From the NCBI GenBank assembly GCA_001931905.2, contig MSJI02000897.1, positions 62,001-126,000 of the forward strand: 64,000 nucleotides of DNA. The letters are read 5' to 3'. A program made the translations under genes and the position numbers. This document shows, one piece after another, positions 35,802 to 46,484 of this stretch. Under the pieces are notes generated by a model, which was not told the DNA's origin, searched no databases, and saw only the letters and a list, made by a program, of their open reading frames with translations. This DNA is from Cladosporium sp. IMV 00045 (Eukaryota > Ascomycota > Dothideomycetes > Cladosporiales > Cladosporiaceae). Each line of letters starts with the position of its first letter. The first letter of the stretch is position 1.

Positions 35802-36557
35802 ATGGTTCGCGTCTTCATCACAGGTTCCAGCGACGGCATCGGCCTCGCTGCCGCCAAATCGCTCGCCGACAAAGGTCACCAAGTGACCCTCCACGCGCGC
35901 AACGCCGAGCGCGCCAAACAGACACGGGAAGCCGTTCCCAAAGCTGAGGGCATCCTGATCGGCGACCTCACATCTATCAGCGAGACCAAGAATCTAGCGG
36001 AGGAAGCGAACAAAACCGGCACTTTCGATGCCATCATTCAAAATGCAGGCATTGGATACGGGGGAACATCAACACGAGAGATGACCTCCGACGGCATCTC
36101 TGCGGTCTTCGCCTGCAACACGCTCGCGCCGTACATCCTGACATGCCTGATGAACAAGCCCAAGTCGAGAATCCTGTTCATGAGCTCCGACAGCCACTAC
36201 GGCGGCGACGAGTCGCTCAAGAACTGCACGACGTCCTCTTCATATGGAAACAGCAAGCTGCACGATACAATGCTTGCCAACGCCTTCGCCAGGCGGTGGA
36301 ACGACGTTCAGAGTGTCAGCATGCACCCTGGGTGGGTAAAGACAAAGATGGGAGGCTCTGCGCCTGGTACAACAGACAAGCCCGCGCGCGTCCTCACAGA
36401 GTGGGCTGCTGGTGAGGGTTTCGCGGCGAAGCTCAAGTCTGGAGCGTTCTTCACCACTAATGGAGAAGACTCCGCTCATCCGGGAGCTGCCAATGTTGAC
36501 AAGCAAGAGGAGTTGTTGAAGATCTGTAGTGATCTTTCCGGTGTGGCTGTGCCATGA
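35802..36557 (+). CDS. short-chain dehydrogenase (retinol-dehydrogenase-like)
   Basis: A single exon encodes 251 residues from the ATG at 35802; the frame is open to 35754, but the later Met sits directly before the Rossmann fold. Motifs: TGSSDGIG (residues 7-14), GDLTS at the adenine pocket, IQNAG in place of NNAG, the Ser in FMSSDSHYGG and SSYGNSK supplying the catalytic Tyr and Lys, then MHPGWVKTKMGG. This resembles the WW-oxidoreductase/retinol-dehydrogenase-like branch of classical SDRs that use NADP (TGSSDGIG with basic residues following). It is shorter than many members. The substrate is unknown. Confidence 0.85.
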   Translation: MVRVFITGSSDGIGLAAAKSLADKGHQVTLHARNAERAKQTREAVPKAEGILIGDLTSISETKNLAEEANKTGTFDAIIQNAGIGYGGTSTREMTSDGISAVFACNTLAPYILTCLMNKPKSRILFMSSDSHYGGDESLKNCTTSSSYGNSKLHDTMLANAFARRWNDVQSVSMHPGWVKTKMGGSAPGTTDKPARVLTEWAAGEGFAAKLKSGAFFTTNGEDSAHPGAANVDKQEELLKICSDLSGVAVP

Positions 36558-36844
36558 ACACGATTCCCGTGGCATGAGACCAAATGGTTCTGATGGGATT
36601 GAACCCACGACGAAAACGACAGTAGAAGCACACAGTATCCAATGTATTATGTTATCTTTCCAATCGCAATTGCTAGAACCAAAAGTCCAAAGTCCTCGGC
36701 TTGCCTTTTCAAGTGCAAGTCGAGTTGTAAAGTCCAGCGCATCTTGCGCTCTTCAAAATATTCTTGGTGCGTCCCATTCCCTTCGACGCCGCGGGCTCAA
36801 GATCTTGCTCGCCTTCACCAGCCCTGATCTCACTCAGCTCACCC

Positions 36845-37853
36845 TCAGCGGGGTGATAGTCGTCGAAGAGCTCGATGTTTGCATCTCCACTTCTCCGTCT
36901 TGCATCGATCCATCATCAAAAGGTCAAAAGCGCCGCCGTGTCCCTCGGAGGCTTCCGCCATGACCTTGCGAGCGCCCTCAGCTGAGACGGCGTACGCCCA
37001 CGTGCAGATGGGGCTGGAAGAGAAATGCACGGCGCGTTGGCCAGCTTTGAGCTGGGTGGTGACGTGTTGGTTGATGTTCTCGTACTTATCGAGGGGCAGC
37101 ACGGTGTCATCATTGTAGGCAACGTATGGCTTGTTCTCGAAGTCTGGCGGGTCGCCGCAGTGGCCCATCCAGATGATGTCCCAGTCGAGGCCATACGGAG
37201 TGTCTGGGCCGGCTTTTTGTTCGGTCAATTTCAAGACTGCTTTGGCGACCTTGCGCGTTTGTTCGCGGATCTCGATCGACCAGTCGACGTCATCTTCCAG
37301 CACCAGAGCGGATCCCCAGCGGTTCTGGATGATAAACTTGAGCACATCGATATGCGCTAACCAAGCCAAGGCAGCTCCATGGGCGTCGATGCCTCCGAAG
37401 AGTTCGAAGGCTTTCACGAACGGTTTGGACCACTTGGGCTGTTCGGGAATGTACAGATCGATATCACTAGCTTTGGCCGCAGCTTGAAGGCCTTGGGCTC
37501 TCCATGGGGTCCCTCGTGACACGGCAACGATTCCGTTAAACTGCGGAGGTTCCGTTGGTCAGCGCATGAACGGATAACGTGCATGTCTTCCTACTTACAC
37601 CGAGCGTGGAATTGTTGGCCGAAAAGTCTTGCGGTAAAGGTGGTGAAGAATTTGATAATGGCGAATGTGGCGGAGAAGAAGACTCCGAAGACGATTGTGG
37701 AAAGTGTATTTGGTTTACAGCTTCACTCAGGCGGGAGCGTTGGTCCGCAATGACATCCCACTGATAGAAGGCCAGTAGTGCAATCGATACCGCCACAGCG
37801 GTCAACAGAGTTGCCTTGAACCACCTTTGAGATATGCACGAAAGCTGTACCAT
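36845..37853 (-). CDS. GT25-like type II membrane glycosyltransferase, frameshifted 3' end
   Basis: Two exons on the minus strand (37853-37599 and 37540-36845; 58-base intron) encode about 316 residues in the open frame. An N-terminal membrane anchor (residues 14-30) is followed by a Ser/Pro-rich stem and a luminal domain with NSTLGFNGIVAVSR, then LVLEDDVDW, an acidic DxD-like site, and WDIIWMGHCGD. This is the fungal LPS-glycosyltransferase/GT25-like Golgi enzyme pattern. After MMDRCKTEKWRC the frame ends within 14 residues, but the neighbouring frame stays open to 36709 and gives NIELFDDYHPAEG and later TKNILKSARC, which looks like the conserved family C-terminus. A single-base change around 36880-36885 would explain this. 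The gene may be a recent pseudogene, or the sequence may contain an indel error. Confidence 0.7.
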
Positions 37854-38803
37854 CCTTCAGACCGGAAGTGTGTCCCCTTTGAATCAATGGGTTGGGCTTG
37901 AAGGAGATGCCGAAAGCCAGGTAATAGCGTCCAGTAAATGCCTGATGTACTGCAGGTACCAGTGAGTGAAAAAATCAACCCGTAGCCAGTAAGGTACCTA
38001 TGAATTTGTCGGCTAAACATCTGAGATTAGCAGGAACATTGTGAATCCTTCCCACCTCACTCTTGTGTCGAATGCAGCAAAGCCTTGATTTTTAGCCCAT
38101 CACTACTTCCTAGCGGCGCGATTCAAGCACACATCTCCGAACGTCTCGCCTGGGATATCGCCGTATCGCCTGGCTGTCGGTACGCCAAAGGCCCCTGCCG
38201 TGCTCCATGACAACACAACGAGTGACACCCAAGAGATCAGTCATTGATGACGGTGAGCCCCTTGGCGGGAACCCACGGGAACTTGGTGGCAATGCTGAGG
38301 AGCGGGATCCCGCATCATCAGGCGGAACGCATGGGCTGCGCATGTTGTAACATGCAACCTATTCCTGTAGTGTATGAATTCAAGGTTTCCATAGGTTGGA
38401 ATCAAGGCGTGGCGAACGGCACCTAGATATCTTGTCCGGTATTTGATAGACGTGCATACGCCAGCCTTTCGCCCCTTGACCCTAGACCGCCAAGGCCAGC
38501 GCCGCAGAAACCAGTTCCTTCGTTGATTGAGGATTGTTGACGCCGCCTCCTGCCAACTTCCTTCATGTTACAGACATTTGCTACAATACTAACGAGAAAA
38601 TGCTAAGATCTACGGAAATCAATCCTCTACCTGGTGATTAATGCGATGATCGCATTTCATGAGCCGAACGCCTCCATATTTCGAATGCCACCACGCTTTC
38701 CAGCTGGAATCCTCAACGGATGCACAACGCCTTCATGCAGCTATCCACCTGTACAAGCATATCAGCCACATGTATCATATCTCCACTTAACGAACCGGAC
38801 CAC
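37854..38803. other. intergenic stretch
   Basis: About 950 bases between the GT25-like gene promoter and the 3' end of the GH76 gene. No convincing frame or RNA is visible. Confidence 0.45.
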
Positions 38804-40277
38804 TTACCAAGCTGCAACAAGAGTGAGGATCACCAAGACTGCTGTGACGACTCCCGCGCCAACACGGTCTGCCGTCGTCACGCCGTCTGGCGCGCCCCCG
38901 GGCTGCTTTTCTTCATCACTGCCCTCGCCAGCAGTCACATCACCCTTGGATGTACCACCCGTATCGCTTGACAGTGGCCCCTCAACACGCTCGATGAGGT
39001 TGCTTTGGATGGTTTCAAGGGCCGACATCTGTTCTCCCACGCCATAATCTCCATCCCACCCCTCCACCCACCATTTGTGTCCACAAGTGACGCCGTCATC
39101 TCCGCCTGAGCAAGACTGCGCTGCTGCCATTGCACTGGATCGCAGGTACGGAAGTACGATATCGTATGTCCATGGAGCCACCTTGGTAGTGGCGGCCATC
39201 CAGCGAGCCAGATATGCCTTGAAGCTTCTCTGGTCGACATCGCACATCCCATTTCGTTCGCACGCCGCTTCGAAGATGATACGATCCTCAGTGAAGAAGG
39301 CCCTGGAGCCACTAAGAAGGCCTTCCACTCGCTTCCGCCATGTTGCTTGGGCCTCGCCCTCCGTCTGCAATTTGTCAGATCATGCCGCTGCAAATCGGGT
39401 AGAATATGATACACCTACCTGATTCCACATGACAGCGGCACCATAGAGGAACACGCCTGTGTTGTAGCTCCATTGTGTGTGGTCAAGCTTCTTACAGTCG
39501 ATCAGGGTGTCACTGCCGTCAAAAACCTGCCAAGTCTTTCCGTCGATCAACCCAATGCTGGAGCACCAGTCCCAGGTTCTCTCGGCCCACTCGAAGTACG
39601 TTTCATTCTTCGTGAAGGCTCCAAGACGTGCAGCGATATTGAAGAAGCCTCCGTTCGATATTGAATTCTTATAATTGTACCCGTTATTGAACGGGAATAT
39701 CTGCCACCTCAGGCCGCCCTTGCAGGTCTCGTCATCCCAGCGATGCACTTGTGTGTTGAAGACACCTTGCGTGAGCGCCAACCATTGCGGTTTGTCATCT
39801 GGAGGATCCGGAAACCCAGCCTCGGCCGCTGACATGGAAGTGAAAGCCCAGAAGACCTGATCATCATTGCCTTCAGATTTGGTCTGATTCGGGGGCATGA
39901 AGTCTCGAGTCTCGCTCGCTTGGTGCAAAATGGCTTGTATTGTGACCTCGTTATATGAAGAATCGCCGGTATACCTCCAGTAATCGACCAGAGCGCCGAA
40001 CATGGCACCCGTCTCCCACCAGTAGTACGGATCGCCGAGAAGTCCTGGGATTCCTGTGGTGGTGTTTCCATAGTAATGACTCATCATGCCAAAGGCTATG
40101 GTACTTGCTGCGCTCGTGATCGAGTCTAAGCCCTTGTATCAGCAAGGCTTCGCCAGCTTCAAAATAACGACATCACGTACCATGGTCTTCTAGGTCGAGG
40201 CTGATGCCCATAGCAAAACATGGGAAAGAAACTACCGTCAAAGCTACGACAATTGCAGAAGATGCGATACACAACAT
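38804..40277 (-). CDS. DFG5: GPI-anchored GH76 wall protein (Dfg5/Dcw1 family)
   Basis: Three exons on the minus strand (40277-40181, 40125-39419, 39364-38804) encode about 454 residues. A signal peptide (1-22, ending CFA) is followed by [17 protein letters not shown], typical of the mature start of the family. The GH76 catalytic aspartate pair is Asp120-Asp121 in [10 protein letters not shown], and [17 protein letters not shown] and [10 protein letters not shown] are further family blocks. The C-terminus has a Ser/Gly-rich stretch and a hydrophobic tail ([15 protein letters not shown]) expected for GPI attachment. Dfg5/Dcw1 proteins are thought to transfer GPI-mannoproteins from the membrane into the wall glucan, so this acts on the fungus's own wall and not on plant material. 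The first exon was found from the signal peptide and a phase-1 junction. Confidence 0.9.
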
Positions 40278-42057
40278 ATTGAAATACTGCTCTTCACCAG
40301 GGGAACGAGGAGAACGAGGACGTTACGAAGGTGCTGAATTGCGCGAAATGCTGCCCATGACCTTAGGATCGGGTATGACCATTCATTCCCCGCCATCACC
40401 TCCCCTCCTCGTATAGACGCTCTCCTCTTCCCAGTTTGCCGCCGCAGGCGTGCATAAAGCAGGGACTTCATCTCGCAAGAGAACAAGCGAGACAAGCTGT
40501 GCGACTAATGTGACATTCGCGACTTGGCGGCAACCTGGAGTGGTCTTGGGTCGCTTCAGCTAACTTGGCGTGGCTGAGCCTGGATCTTCAAAAGCAACAT
40601 GCCACCTGAAGGAGAATTTGCACCAATCAACGAGCTATCATGTCGGCACTCAAATTGTTGATGGTGTAAGTATTACCGTTTCTTGATACCTCAGATCATG
40701 CTAAAATCCGACAAACGTACAGCAGAATTTCTACGATCATACGGGAACAACATTTCAATCAACAGTCCTGGCTCAGGTGAGATATTCGGGCCATGTACCG
40801 CTCATCACTGCTCTGGGAGGCTGCATACAAACGGCATGTCGCACTCTGTCTACCTGTCTATCGGCTGAATCCTTTGACCCAGTGCATTGAATCCTTGGTA
40901 TTCCAATCTGCACACCGGCCGCTCGACAAGAAGCCATGATCTTTACGGAAGGTCAGTACCCAAGGTCTATGGAAATTTCCGACGCATGGTGAAAGGACGA
41001 GAGACTCCAAGCCTCGTGATCACTGTCTCTATACCAATACTTTCCCTCAATCCACGCCTGCATCTGTTTAGCCTCCCAAGCCTGCCCAATATGCCGCTCG
41101 ATAAATGGAATTCCTGCAACTATAATGTACAGCAATCCTTCGCTCGCGGGAAACAGTAACTAGATCACGCAAGCGCCTGTACGATGAAATCAGCAAGGAC
41201 GTAGCTCGTGGAATACTGGTTTTCGAGACATGCAAGCGATCTGCTTCACCTTCCTCACAAGAACTGTCGGGACGTTATTGTCATGTCTCACGTTGGTATG
41301 GATATTGCTGCGCTGGCGATACTTTGCGAGGGAGCTTTTACCATTCGATGGCCAAGTTTCCGGAACCGCTCACCGAAAGGCTCATCGACCGAAGCTCGAG
41401 TGCCTCGAAGCCGAATTCATGAACGGCACAGCCTGGAGGCAGAGTCTCGCTTGTACAACTAGACTGCAATCTCTGAGTAAAATCCCCTCACCGGTTGATG
41501 GATCATGCATCTGTGGCCATGAGCTGTCATCGGCTCGCAAATATCGTTAGCGGAACTAACCCAAGAGACGAGACGATAGCAAGGTCTTCTGTTCCTTCTT
41601 TCCACCAGTGGCATCGAGAAAAATCCGACCAGACCGTCATACCACTGAATCTGCAATGCAGGAGGTCATTGCTGCTCGCGAATTGGATGAACCACCTCGT
41701 TGATCGAATCCTTCCAGAGAGGAGAACGACATACGAGAGGGTGCTATTCCAATCCCGTCTTTGATCCTCACAACTAGCACGAAGGGAATGTACGCCGCAC
41801 AGCGACACACAGGACGATAGCGTGTATGCGACCATCCTCTAGGTCCAAACCTCGCAAACTCAGGAACATCATTGGTCTGGAAGAATACATCAAATTGATA
41901 TTGAAAACAATCGCCGGGAAGAGTAGCATGGACAGCTGAGATCAAACAAGTGATCGAAACTATAAGTAAGAACGAGAATTCATGCTCTGTTCGACTCTGT
42001 ATCTACCAAATCTCAAGCAACCGCCTAGAACTTCAGTCCCCATCACCCGCTCTCAAG
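40278..42057. other. intergenic stretch
   Basis: About 1.8 kb with only short overlapping frames on both strands. No domain, signal peptide or RNA was recognised. A TATA-like element at the right end serves the next gene. Confidence 0.45.
41961..41968 (+). promoter_or_regulatory. TATA box
   Basis: TATAAGTA lies 97 bases upstream of the start codon at 42058, the usual distance in strongly expressed fungal genes. Confidence 0.5.
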
Positions 42058-42698
42058 ATGCACGCTCTATCTGCTCTCAGCATTTGCGCCCTTCTCCTGG
42101 GCTTGGTAAACTCCAACCCCATCCCAAAGGAATTCGAGGAGGTCATCCCTGGCCCCGGCATGCCTTCTCTTGAAGAGCTTGGCCTCAGTTCCGCCGACCT
42201 CTACGAGATGTCACCCGTCCCTCTCAACGCGTTGCAAGAGCGAGCCCTTGTCAAGAGGGCGGCTTGTCGCGTTCCAGGAGCCGCCCACTGTCAAACTGCC
42301 AATGCTCAGGCTTGCGTCAACTATCTGAACAGCCTCGGAACTCGCAACTGCGTGGCCCAGTACTGGCCCCCAGCAGACATGTGCGTCGCTGCTCAATGCC
42401 ACGTGTATGGCAGGACGCCTGGCAACCGTCCTTTCGAAGCGAGCTCGTACTGGTAAGTGTCGTTTCCAATTCACAGCGCGAAAGTGCTCTTTTTTCGGTG
42501 CTGATCGTTCCACTAGTCGCGATGTTGCCGCAGGCGGACAGAATATCATCAACGAATGCAGGCGAGACGGATACACCCAGGGTAAGCTCTTCAATTCGAC
42601 AACGTTTTAAAGCCCATGGCTGACATTCTCGAGGCACTCACACTGCCGGCGGAAACGGCAACTTCGTTGTTGACATTAGGTCTGGCGCTTACACCTAG
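42058..42698 (+). CDS. secreted eight-cysteine protein with Kex2 propeptide
   Basis: Three exons (42058-42452, 42517-42581, 42634-42698) encode about 174 residues. A signal peptide (1-19) is followed by an acidic proregion ending in the dibasic site LVKR (residues 64-67), after which the mature part starts AACRV. The mature domain of about 107 residues has eight cysteines (CRVPG, HCQT, ACVN, NCVA, MCVAAQC, YCRD, ECRR), ends GNFVVDIRSGAYT and is Gly-rich near the end. The overall look is that of small fungal secreted proteins related to glycan-binding Y3-type lectins, but this family link is tentative recall. Such proteins are extracellular lectins or effector candidates. The last intron is 52 bases with an unusual GAG acceptor, so the last exon is slightly less certain. 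Confidence 0.75.
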
Positions 42699-43237
42699 AT
42701 GTGGGCATGGAAGCTTGCATCTTGTTCGTGGCATGCTGCGAGGCTTTCTTACAACGATATTTCCGTCGCTCAAGCTGTCAAAGCCACATGGACGTTCAAC
42801 ACGTTTTTGCAAATAAAGAGACAAAATGCAGAATTAAGACACTGTCGGTCATGCAGTGCACCGCCAACACATGGCATCACTATTTCATTACACATGGATT
42901 CGTCTCATGAACTCCATCTTGAGATACTTTGGTAAACAAACGAAAAGATTTCTTCTAAAACGACACGTGTACTACGCAGTGAACTGTACTTCGCCTTCGG
43001 CTCGAGTTCCCGGTACCTGACGCCTCGTTACTCTTCACAGATCGTGGCTTGGACGTTGTCTCGCCCCTACCGTGCGGAGGTGGATACCTGAAGATGAGTA
43101 AACAAGCGACGCACTTCGACTACGTTCCTTGGACCAGCGCTACAAACGTCACTTGTCGTCATTGCTCTCAAATCGTCTCGAAGACAGGAGGCGAAGAGGG
43201 CAATCGTTCCGTGTCATGGTGAAGACGCTCGTGGTAC

Positions 43238-43525
43238 CACCGATGTAATCGAGCAATGATCTGACTGGGATTTTGAGGGCTGTTGTCTCAGCTCCCGCCC
43301 GAATGCAATCTTGCGCAAGCGAAACGGAAAAGGCGAAAAGAATCGATTGGCGATATTCCAATGTTGGTCTCGAGGGAGTTGCACCGATGTAATCGAGCAA
43401 TGATACGACTTTGCTTCAAGGGCTGAGACACCAGCCCTCATTCGAATGTATTGAGCCGCATCCGTAACAAAGATTTCATTGAGAGTGAATTGGTCCCTAC
43501 CCAACGATGTGACTTTCGAGCCCTC
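43238..43525. repeat. imperfect tandem repeat, period 144 bases
   Basis: A 23-base segment at 43238-43260 recurs exactly at 43382-43404. Resemblance continues weakly for about 40 bases beyond it (GAGGGCTG/AAGGGCTG, then CCCGAATG/TTCGAATG), suggesting an old duplication of a unit of about 144 bases. The second copy diverges toward its end. It could be part of a degraded element. Confidence 0.55.
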
Positions 43526-44382
43526 AATTCTCGAAGCAGATGAGCCACTCTGGCCATGCAACGGAGGCGCCTTAGTACGGAATGCTCCAAGATAGGCTAG
43601 GTGCATCTGACAACGAAAATAACAAGATTTGGTAAAGCCCTACTTTTCATGCGTTATAGTGTAGGTTTCTTATGCATATGATCTAATACTGCGTGGTAAA
43701 CATCCGACGAACTTGTTAGCAACACAAAACATCATTGGATTCTCCCGTTATGAGGCCACTCGATTCCGTGAATCTCATCGAGGAACCAATATGAACATGA
43801 GAGCCAATCCAATACAAGCCAAACATCGAGCAGCCAGAATATCTTGATTATAAGAAAGCTAGATTAAATTGATGCAGGGCAGGGAAAGCAACGCGGAGAC
43901 CTTGGCGGCGCCTTCCCTATTTTCCTCGGCTCTTGACCTCTTTTGATCACTTCACGATCAGCTCCGGGCTACATTCTACCTTTACACCAATCGACGTCCA
44001 ACTCAATACATTCCTCCGCATCGTGCCTGATTTAATGATGCGCGTACTATGTACTTCCTGCATTCCTGCATGTCAGCTGGACAGTCCACATTGCTGGCCA
44101 GGCTCCTGAAGTGGATGCTAGTAGATGTCAATCATGGCCGCCAAAGGCTTTGCCCGGTCACACAACGTCGGACGCACCTCTCCGGGCATTGCGTTGTGCC
44201 TACTCGGCGCAAAGAAGGTACTAGTAGTAACAAGGCTCCGAAGGGCCTCACCTCCGACGGACCGTCCGACGAAGTGAACATTGTGGGTCTCTTCATGCGT
44301 AAGGGCTCGGAGAAGTGATGATAGCCAGAAACAGTTTACCACAGATCAAGATGATAATTCAGAATGGGGCTTCGTTGGAGGC

Positions 44383-44389
44383 ATAAAAA
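44383..44389 (+). promoter_or_regulatory. TATA-like element of the GH7 gene
   Basis: ATAAAAA lies about 80 bases upstream of the cellobiohydrolase start codon at 44469. Because it lies inside the upstream in-frame extension (open to 44364), it supports starting translation at 44469. Confidence 0.45.
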
Positions 44390-44468
44390 GGCTCCTTCGT
44401 CCCATGTGAGATCCTACCTTCTCCCATCCAGCAACGCAAACGATCAAGACTTCGAGCAAATCACCAAC

Positions 44469-46484
44469 ATGTCTGCTCGAAACCTCGCCCTTTCGGCGCT
44501 CTCCTTGAGCTCTGCCGTCTATGCGCAGCAGGCCGGTACACTGACCCCAGAGAGGCACCCGCCCTTCTCGGTGTCCACCTGTACTTCTAGCGGATGTGTC
44601 TCCAAGACCCAGAGCGTTGTGCTTGACGGCAACTGGCGCTGGACTCACTCTACCAGCGGCTCGACCAACTGCTACACCGGCAACACTTGGAACAGCGCTC
44701 TTTGCCCGGATGGTGTGACTTGCGCTGCTAACTGTGCTCTCGATGGTGCCGACTACCCAGGCACCTACGGCATCAAGGCCTCTGGTAACCAGTTGAGCTT
44801 GCAGCTGAAGACTGGCAGCAACGTTGGCTCTCGCGTCTACCTCATGGATGACCAGGACAAGAACTACCAGATGTTCAACCTCAAGAACCAGGAGTTCACC
44901 TTTGATGTCGACGTCAGCCAGATTGGATGTAAGCAGGCGGATTGTCCGACTCCTGACTTTTAGATGTACTAACACATCGATAGGCGGTCTCAATGGTGCG
45001 CTCTACTTCGTCTCAATGCCGGCTGATGGCGGTCTCTCTGCGACGAACAAGGCTGGTGCCAAGTTCGGTACCGGATACTGCGATGCGTAAGTACCTGGAA
45101 CATCTTTTCGGACAAGAGCGGACAGAGCTGACCAGCTTCTGCAGCCAATGCGCAAGAGACATCAAGTTCATCAACGGCATGGCCAACGTTGAAGGTTGGG
45201 GTGGTTCGGACAACAACCAGAACACTGGAACCGGCAACACTGGTGAGTTGACTATGGAGAGTTGCAGAGTACGTGTCTAACACGCGAAAGGTACTTGCTG
45301 CCACGAGATGGATATCTGGGAGGCCAACAGGATTTCCAACGCCGTGACTCCTCACGTCTGTGTCCCCGGTACCGCTGCTTGCACCACCGATGAGACCTGT
45401 GGTCATGGCGATGGCAACCGCTACAAGGGCTACTGCGACAGGGACGGTTGCGATTTCAACCCATGTAAGTTCCGTGAGGATGCAGCGAAATTCGATTATG
45501 ACTGACGAAATCTTGTAGTCCGCATGGGCAACCAAAGCTTCTACGGCCCCGGCAAGACGGTCGATACCACCAAGCCTCTCACCGTTGTGGTAAGCTCACT
45601 CGACGTCGTAGAACATGGCCTTCATCATTGACATGCCACAGACCCAATTCATCACGTCTGACAATACCGCCAACGGTGACCTCACCGAGATCCGCCGTCT
45701 CTATGTTCAAGGAGGAAAGGTCTTCCAGCAGCCCAACTCCAACGTCGCTGGTGTCAGCGGAAGTGCGATCACAGACAGCTTCTGCCAGGCACAGAAGAGC
45801 GTGTTCGGCGACACCAACCATTTTGGCGAGAAGGGCGGCATGAAGGTATGCTACACAAATTCAAGAACCTTGCGGCCGAGTGGGATTAGCAGCTAACAAA
45901 TGTAGGCCATGGGCGATGCCTTGGCCAAGGGTATGGTTCTTGTCATGTCTCTGTGGGATGACTACGAGGTCAACATGCACTGGCTCAACTCCCCCTACCC
46001 GCTCGACGCGCCCGTTGACAAGCCCGGTGTTGCTCGTGGAACCTGCTCCAGAGACTCAGGAAAGCCCCCAGATGTCGAACGCGAGTTCGGCAACGCCAAT
46101 GTCATCTTCTCCAACGTCAGGTCCGGTACTATTGGCTCGACCTACTCTGGTGCTCTTCAGCCGGGTGGCGGCAGTGGTGGTTCCTCTTCTTCCACCTCTA
46201 GGTCGGCCACCAGCTCAAGCACCACCAGCAGGAGCAGCAGCACTACAACCAGGACCACCACCACTACCACCAGGACTACTACTGCCGCGACCACAACCAC
46301 TTCTTCCCCCGGCGGCGTTGCCCAGAAGTGGGGCCAGTGTGGTGTAAGTTGAACCGTCAAATGAGGCAATTCTCATAGAGAGTACTGACACTTGCTACAG
46401 GGTGCCGACTGGAAGGGCCCGACCACTTGCGTCAGCGGCTCTACCTGCACCAGGGTCAACGACTGGTACTACCAGTGCTTGTAG
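44469..46484 (+). CDS. cbh1: GH7 cellobiohydrolase with C-terminal CBM1
   Basis: Eight exons (44469-44928, 44984-45086, 45145-45242, 45291-45464, 45519-45589, 45642-45845, 45906-46343, 46401-46484) encode about 543 residues. The signal peptide ends VYA, giving a mature QQAGTLTPE start as in Cel7A. The GH7 catalytic motif EMDIWEAN supplies nucleophile Glu226, Asp228 and acid/base Glu231. Paired cysteines throughout match the family disulfides. Loops such as [14 protein letters not shown] and [13 protein letters not shown] favour a cellobiohydrolase over an endoglucanase. A long Gly/Ser/Thr linker leads to a CBM1 (WGQCGGADW..WYYQCL). The enzyme releases cellobiose processively from reducing ends of cellulose, complementing the GH5 endoglucanase. 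Expression is probably induced by cellulose and repressed by glucose, as in relatives. Confidence 0.95.

Larger units (their letters stand above)
42699..44468. other. intergenic stretch with imperfect tandem repeat
   Basis: About 1.8 kb upstream of the GH7 gene. It contains an imperfect 144-base duplication (listed separately) and the GH7 promoter. Frames on either strand are short or confined to the repeat. Confidence 0.45.

Noticed and set aside
36585..36625. tRNA-like T-arm (GTTCAATCC on the minus strand)
   Set aside because: The T stem does not pair properly with a seven-base loop, and there is no A box, anticodon arm or acceptor stem at the right distance.
44364..44468. Upstream in-frame Met for the GH7 enzyme
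   Set aside because: It would bury the signal peptide behind 35 residues and lies beside a TATA-like element; the start at 44469 gives a normal secretory signal.
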